A DNA stretch of 10,357 nt from NCBI GenBank assembly GCA_037447655.1, contig JBBHKE010000790.1, positions 190,001-200,357 of the forward strand, written 5' to 3'. The stretch comes from Zygnema cylindricum (taxonomy: Eukaryota; Streptophyta; Zygnematophyceae; Zygnematales; Zygnemataceae). The translations under genes and the position numbers were made by a program. The notes beneath the pieces were generated by a model, which was given only the letters and a program-made list of their open reading frames with translations, made no database searches and was not told the DNA's origin. Shown here piece after piece: positions 6,131-10,357 of this stretch. How positions within the stretch are numbered: position 1 is the stretch's first letter; each line of letters opens with the position of its first letter.

Positions 6131-6456
6131 ATGAGGTCCGCGACCACTGCGAATTTTTTTCCGTACATGTTTGTCATTTTCGTATGTGCATGCGCGTGAC
6201 AAGGAGTGAAAAAAATAGCGTGTACTTTCCTTCGTGCAAATTTTTTCGAAAACGTTTGACACGTGCAATCCAAGTTTTCTATTCGTCAATAGGATAGTAT
6301 TTTGATAAAAATCAGGTCGCGATTTGATTCCAGTGCAAGTGTGAAGATGAGCTGGAAGTGGGTCCCGATGATAATAACGCCAAATTGCCGTACCCTCCAA
6401 GTTCCAAGAAGACGCAACATGTACTTGTGTTTTTGCCCATTTTTCGTAAGGCGTAA
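6131..6456 (+). CDS. Weak candidate two-exon gene, function unknown
   Basis: ATG at 6131 opens MRSATTANFFPYMFVIF and meets a GTATGT donor at 6182 in phase 0. An acceptor GATTCCAG ending at 6333 leads, again in phase 0, into CKCEDELEVGPDDNNAKLPY and onward to QHVLVFLPIF. The frame reaches TAA at 6454-6456, or could leave at a GTAAGG donor at 6446 in phase 1 to an unseen exon. The first part looks like a short hydrophobic signal and the second is acidic and hydrophilic with few rare triplets. I do not recognise it. An overlapping minus-strand frame (6400-6026) is also open, so the strand is uncertain. Confidence 0.22.
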
Positions 6457-6548
6457 TATTTTCTCGTTACAAGTCCCGTTTTATGTGAAAACGACGGAAA
6501 AAAACCCTTCCTTGAACACATGGGGATACGCCCTTACCTCGTTTTGAA

Positions 6549-6764
6549 AGAGATTTGGATAAATATGCGTACGGTTTGCCCTGAAAATGTACGGTATATT
6601 TCCTCAGTTTTCTGAAGCCGTACATAAATATACCATTTTTTGTGCAAACCGTACGTAAATTTGTGCAAATCTTTGTACAATATGTAAGATTTGCCCTCAC
6701 ACCGAGGCAAAATTATAAGGGCAAATAGTACAGTCAATCCGTACATATACTCGCCTAAATCTCT
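6549..6764. mobile_element. MITE-like hairpin-rich element
   Basis: The ends are inverted: AGAGATTTGG..ATATGCGTACGG at 6549-6573 against the reverse complement of 6732-6764 (AGAGATTTAGG..ATATGTACGG). Inside, a long imperfect palindrome has perfect arms CGTACGGTTTGC (6568-6579) / GCAAACCGTACG (6644-6655) and GGTATATTT (6593-6601) / AAATATACC (6626-6634). A second hairpin has ATTTGCCCT (6689-6697) / AGGGCAAAT (6718-6726). No coding capacity and no clear target-site duplication was found, so the mobile origin is an inference. The right boundary is uncertain because a similar AAATCTCC occurs near 6807-6814. Confidence 0.45.
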
Positions 6765-6814
6765 GTACGAACTGTACGAAATGCACGGATTCCCCTCCAA
6801 ACGCGGATAAATCT

Positions 6815-7293
6815 CCTGTCGTGTAATTTACCCATAATAATAACTAATAACTAATAACCCATGAAAGTCATATTTAAATAGCTATGGGCATTGGGTGCAG
6901 TTTCCAGCGGTATTGAGTTTAAACCATGCCCCCTATGATTAAAAATCCTTCCACATAAACGACCGTGACAATAATTAAACATCATTAAACGTTTAAACAT
7001 TCTTTCTCGATGTACAAGAACTTATTCAAACTTCACAAGAGTTGTGCGCAACCAAATGTATGTTTTCATGACATCATTATTAATGGTATTCGTTACATTT
7101 TAGGGTTCATGTAGAATAATATCCATCATAAAACTCCTTAAAATTAAGTAAACCTCATTAAAACTCATGAAAGTCATTCAACCTCGATGCGAATGTCATT
7201 ACAATTTTAATTCGATATTGCAATTTAAACAATAATGTTCAACATTTATAGATGTTTCTTTAAAATTCCTTGGTTGGCATTGAGAAACCGACA
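6815..7293. other. AT-rich DNA, no gene seen
   Basis: The stretch has only short interrupted frames and minor repeats such as (AATAACT)n near 6836-6858 and scattered CATTAAA words. I see no RNA gene or regulatory structure. Confidence 0.6.
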
Positions 7294-7353
7294 ACATTTC
7301 AATTTCAAACATTTCAATTTCAAACATTTTAATTTCAAACATTTCAATTTCAA
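7294..7353 (+). repeat. Four-copy 15-nt tandem repeat
   Basis: ACATTTCAATTTCAA is repeated exactly at 7294, 7309 and 7339 and with one change at 7324. It is flanked by AT-rich non-coding DNA up to 7735. Confidence 0.95.
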
Positions 7354-7800
7354 CTTAAATCTTTGTTGTAATAAATTTTCAGTATAGGTCACGTGAAACA
7401 ATGGAATTTAAAATTCAATTTCTCAAGAAACCTTTTGCATAAAAAATTAAAGTTTGATTGTGGCATTAGTAGACATTCGATTTAAACATTGGGCATATAA
7501 AACAAAATTCTACGACATTTGTCGAAAACAAATAACAAACCAAAGGCTTTGGTTTGGAAATTTCCAAGGTCCAATTTCAACATTAAATGATGTTTCCTCA
7601 TAATTTTTTCAAGAAACAAAAAAAAAGGGTTTTCAAAATTTAAGGGAACCGATATAATATCATTGACATACACGGTATACCTTCCTAATTGGGAAAAAGA
7701 AATAAAAAAAATTCCAAGTCATGGTTGTCTTCTCAAAAAAAAAAAAAAAAAAGTGTATTTTCTAAATGGTGAAACTAGTCAAATAAATTGACCCAGGCCA
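7354..7800. other. AT-rich DNA with poly-A tract, no gene seen
   Basis: There is no exon-like sequence. An 18-nt A run lies near 7735-7752. The short minus-strand frame at 7482-7673 has no codon or family features that support it. Confidence 0.55.
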
Positions 7801-7944
7801 CCCTCCACTCCTCCCCTTCTCCCCCTCTCCCTCTTCCCCCCTTTCCCTCTCTCTCTCCCTTCTCCCTCCCCCTCTCCCTCTTCCCCCCTCTCTCTCTCCC
7901 TCTTCCCCCTCCTCCCTCTCCCTCCCCTCTCCCTCTCCCTCTCC
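7801..7944 (+). repeat. Polypyrimidine CCCTCT/CTTCCCC tract
   Basis: About 140 nt of almost pure C and T with CCCTCTCC units. It is the fifth such CT or GA tract in the window. The frames through it encode only P, S and L (or G, R and E) and are not genes. Confidence 0.95.
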
Positions 7945-8009
7945 ATGAACAACTCTTACATGTAAAAATCATAAAGAAAGAGTTTTTGAGTCATTACTCG
8001 TTCAAAAAA

Positions 8010-8282
8010 GTTAACGAAAGTAAAAAGTTAAACCAAGTCAAATCAAGTAAAAACAGTCAAAAGAAAGTTAAAAATGTCAAATAACGTCGAAAGAAAATCA
8101 AGAGAGAAGTCAAAAGAAAGTAAAAAAAAGTCAAAAGAAAAGACGACAAAAGTAAGTCGAAGAAAGTCAACAGGAAGTCAAGAAAAAGTTAGGAGAAAGT
8201 CAAAAGAAAAAAGTCAAAAGAAAGTCAGAAGGAAGTTGAAAGAAAGTCGAGAAAGTCAAGAAAAAGTCAAAAGAAATTCAAT
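8010..8282 (+). repeat. Degenerate AAGTCAAAAGA tandem array
   Basis: The core word AAAGTC or AAGTC returns roughly every 9-15 nt, with intervening purine-rich spacers (AAAAGAAAGTC, AGAAAGTC, AAGAAAAAGTC). The strand is almost free of C apart from the core and of T outside GTC. The open frame 8074-8301 (K, S, R and E only) is a by-product. Confidence 0.85.
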
Positions 8283-8289
8283 AGGCTCC

Positions 8290-8870
8290 CTCCAATATTG
8301 AAGTTAATGCGTATTTTACCCCTATAAAAAATACCATTTGTCCCAACCCCCTGCATAAAATTCAGAGAATAAAAAAAAAATAGAAAAAAAATTTGTAAGA
8401 AAATCACAAAATAGAATCATGAAGGTTATAAAAAAATGACAGTCATAAAGACTGTAAGAAATTGATAAAATAGAATCGTAAAACTTGTCATAATTAAATG
8501 ATAAAATCGTATAATCAGGTTGTAAAAAATTCATAAAACAACAAAATCATAAAGATTGAAAGATTTTTTTTTTTTAAATTAAGGCGTTAAGATTCCGTTA
8601 CATATAAATCGACAAAAACTGGAAAGTCACATCAAATAGGATATAATGCAATTTTAATTTTAACTTTGCACAATGAAATTTTCTAAATCCAGAAATATAG
8701 AATTAGAGAGTAAGACGATTAGAATTAGAGAAATACAGAAAATAAAACATAGAATATAAAATATAAAATATAGAATGCAAAAAAATAGAACATGAGAATC
8801 AAATTATAGAATAAATAAACGGCAGGAGCTATTTCTGCCTTATACTTGTTCCTATTTCCGTCTTAATGTA
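8290..8870. other. AT-rich DNA with weak short repeats, no gene seen
   Basis: Loose repetition of AAATAGAATC/ATAAAATCATAAAG occurs at 8380-8560 and of ATAGAATATAAAATATAAAA at 8690-8815. GGCAG/CTGCC arms flank a short loop at 8821-8839. No exon or RNA gene is visible. Confidence 0.5.
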
Positions 8871-9764
8871 CCCTTTATATACTTCATTTTTTCGTAGCCG
8901 ACCGTACTTCAAAGTACAAATAGTCGTAAACTTCAAAATCGAAAAATTGAAAATCGTCGCTGTTTGTACTTAACCTCAACAATACGGAGCACAAAAAGAC
9001 AAAACTAAAAAAGACAAAACTCAAAAAGACGAAACCTCCAGAATTTTGTGAACTACTTTTCGACACCGAAACCGAGATACGAATCTTAACTGTTACGGAT
9101 TTGTACATGTGACTATATGTATGATCATTCCACACCAAATGTGTGATATTCATCCATATCTACTTTTATATCTATTTTATCCACACCACACATGTACAAA
9201 TTCGTTAATCGAGAAACAAGAGACGGAGACTTATGGATAAAATAGATATAAAATTAGATATGAATTAAATCTCACACATTTGGTGTGGATGAAATAGATA
9301 TAAAAGTAGATATGAATAAAATCTCACACATTTGGTGTGGATAAAACAGATATATAAGTATATATGGATAAAATCTCACACATTTGTGAAATGGTCATAC
9401 ATACAGTCACATGTACGAATAAAGGACACATATGGATAAAATAGATACCGAATAGATGTGGATAAAATCTCATACATTTGGTGTGGAATGATCATACAAA
9501 CCGTCAGATGTACAATCAGTAAAACGGTAACCGTTAGAGCGGTTGGGCTTCTCGAAACTTTACTAGGGCAAAAATGTCCATTGTAACAAACAATAATAGT
9601 TCAAAGAATCTTAATCTTAATTTTAATATTTTCGTTTTTATGTGCTCCGTACCGTCGAGGCTATAGTACAAACACCGACAACATTTTCACTTGTTAGAAA
9701 TTTTGAAGTTTACGACTATTTGTACATTCGGGTACGGTCGGGTACAAAAATGAAGCATATAGGG
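8871..9764. mobile_element. 894-bp foldback / non-autonomous DNA element with long terminal inverted repeats
   Basis: The left end (8871-9000) reads CCCTTTATATACTTCATTTT..CCGACCGTAC and its inverted partner is at about 9632-9764 (reverse complement CCCTATATGCTTCATTTTTG..CCGACCGTAC). Within these arms a 26-nt stretch is perfectly inverted (8914-8939 and 9700-9725), and the inner ends share TACGGAGCACA. The inverted symmetry resumes inside: 9097-9188 pairs with parts of 9386-9420 and 9478-9518 (ATGATCATTCCACACCAAAT). The inner part holds a 52-nt tandem repeat. There is no transposase or other coding capacity. A clear target-site duplication was not found, so the superfamily cannot be assigned. 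Confidence 0.65.
9233..9385 (+). repeat. 52-nt tandem repeat inside the foldback element
   Basis: The motif CTCACACATTTGGTGTGGAT starts at 9271 and 9323 and in broken form at 9375, with GATAAAATAGATATAAAA-type spacers. A further copy (CTCATACATTTGGTGTGGA) starts at 9469, and an inverted copy lies at 9128-9190. Confidence 0.85.
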
Positions 9765-9814
9765 AGTAAAATAAAATCAAAAGAAAGTCGCATTTGATTT
9801 CACTTCGACTTTTT

Positions 9815-9972
9815 GGGGGAGTTTAAAGGGGGTATAAAGGGGGTATATAAAGGGTATAAAAGGGGTATAAACGGGGGTATAGAGGGGGTATCAAGGGGTT
9901 TTAGAGGGGGGTATAAAGGGGGGTATAAAGGGGGTATAGAGGGGGGATAAAGGGGGTTCAAAAGGGGGTATG
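9815..9972 (+). repeat. GGGGGTATAAAG tandem array
   Basis: A dozen or more runs of four to six G alternate with TATAAA, TATAGA or TTTAAA. The units are 11-15 nt long and imperfect. The plus strand has G-quadruplex potential and many TATA-box-like words, but no gene start follows within the window. Confidence 0.9.
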
Positions 9973-10128
9973 GGGATGTAAAATCACCACTTGCACATTT
10001 TTTTTGTCCACACTAAAATTCAATAAGCTAATAAATTACCTATACCCCATTAATATTCTGATCCATTTCCATGAAATTTCAGTTTTCTTTCAATATCGTT
10101 CCGTTCAAATCTTTCCTATCTCACCTTA

Positions 10129-10262
10129 TTTCTTCGTTTTGTCTTTTCTTGACCCATCATTTTGGCATTTTGTCCTTCCATCATTTTGTCCTTTTGTCAT
10201 TTGGTCCATTTGGCGTTTTGTCCTTTTATCCTTTTCGTTATTTTGTTTTGTCTTTTTGTCAG
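10129..10262 (+). repeat. CATTTTGTCCTT degenerate tandem array
   Basis: Words TTTTGTCC, TTTTGTCAT and TTTGGTCCA repeat about every 10-16 nt. The minus-strand frame 10308-10126 (QNDGRTKCQNDG) is derived from the repeat. The stretch 9973-10128 before it holds nothing I can identify. Confidence 0.85.
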
Positions 10263-10316
10263 ATGAGGATGATAAGAAAAAGTCCATCCCCCATTTTTTT
10301 TGTCCCAACTGCTTCC

Positions 10317-10340
10317 CTTTTTTTTTTTTTTTTTTTTTTT
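10317..10340 (+). repeat. Poly-T tract
   Basis: About 23 consecutive T residues lie near the window end. The window ends at 10357 before any further feature. Confidence 0.95.
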
Positions 10341-10357
10341 CGGGTTTTTTCTTTTAT

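Noticed and set aside
6026-6400. 124-residue minus-strand frame
   Set aside because: It is the longest uninterrupted non-repeat frame there, but its sequence shows no motif and part of it covers poly-CT-like DNA (LSPSFSL). Splice signals favour the plus strand only weakly, so neither is firm.
8884-9153. 89-residue minus-strand frame as a transposase remnant
   Set aside because: It lies wholly in the left inverted arm of the foldback element and has no catalytic motif; the arm's symmetry explains the sequence.

Overview
This is a window of nuclear DNA from a eukaryote. Its genes are broken by spliceosomal introns with GTACGT, GTGATT, GTTTGT, GTGAGA and GTAAGT donors, and the intervening DNA is AT-rich and full of microsatellites, degenerate tandem arrays and foldback repeats. 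There is no bacterial gene packing, Shine-Dalgarno signal or operon. I cannot name the organism. A unicellular alga or other protist would fit the GC-rich first exon, the simple-repeat-laden introns and the single-gene content, but plant or fungal-like lineages are not excluded.

The one secure gene is on the + strand (265 to 4212). I rebuilt it from five exons whose splice phases agree: 265-393, 890-1014, a 91-nt third exon, 3156-3560 and 3955-4212. It encodes about 335 residues: an N-terminal signal or signal-anchor segment followed by a GT-A-fold glycosyltransferase with an Asp-Ser-Asp (DXD) metal/nucleotide-sugar motif. The pattern resembles GT34-like or nucleotide-diphospho-sugar transferase proteins of the secretory pathway.

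The most interesting point is exon 3. It exists as two complete tandem copies of identical length (1244-1334 and 2344-2434) with the same flanking phases and related flanking intron sequence. A third, truncated copy lies at 2205-2240. Since 91 is not a multiple of three, including both full copies would shift the frame, which is the signature of mutually exclusive exons. The alternative segments differ at five residues just upstream of the DXD strand.

Downstream, 4213 to 5104 is intergenic, with the presumed 3' UTR and a 12-nt/66-nt tandem array. A phase-consistent but unrecognised small gene is proposed on the minus strand (5919 down to 5105, three exons). A weaker two-exon candidate lies on the plus strand (6131 to 6456), so the two would be divergently arranged. 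Between 5690 and 5900 sit three GACGTC-type palindromes and a 27-nt direct repeat.

From about 6549 to the end I see no convincing gene. The region holds a roughly 216-bp hairpin-rich MITE-like element (6549-6764), AT-rich DNA with small tandem repeats, a polypyrimidine tract, an AAGTC array, an 894-bp foldback element with terminal inverted repeats of about 130 bp (8871-9764), a G-run/TATAAA array and a TTTTGTCC-type array running into a poly-T tract.
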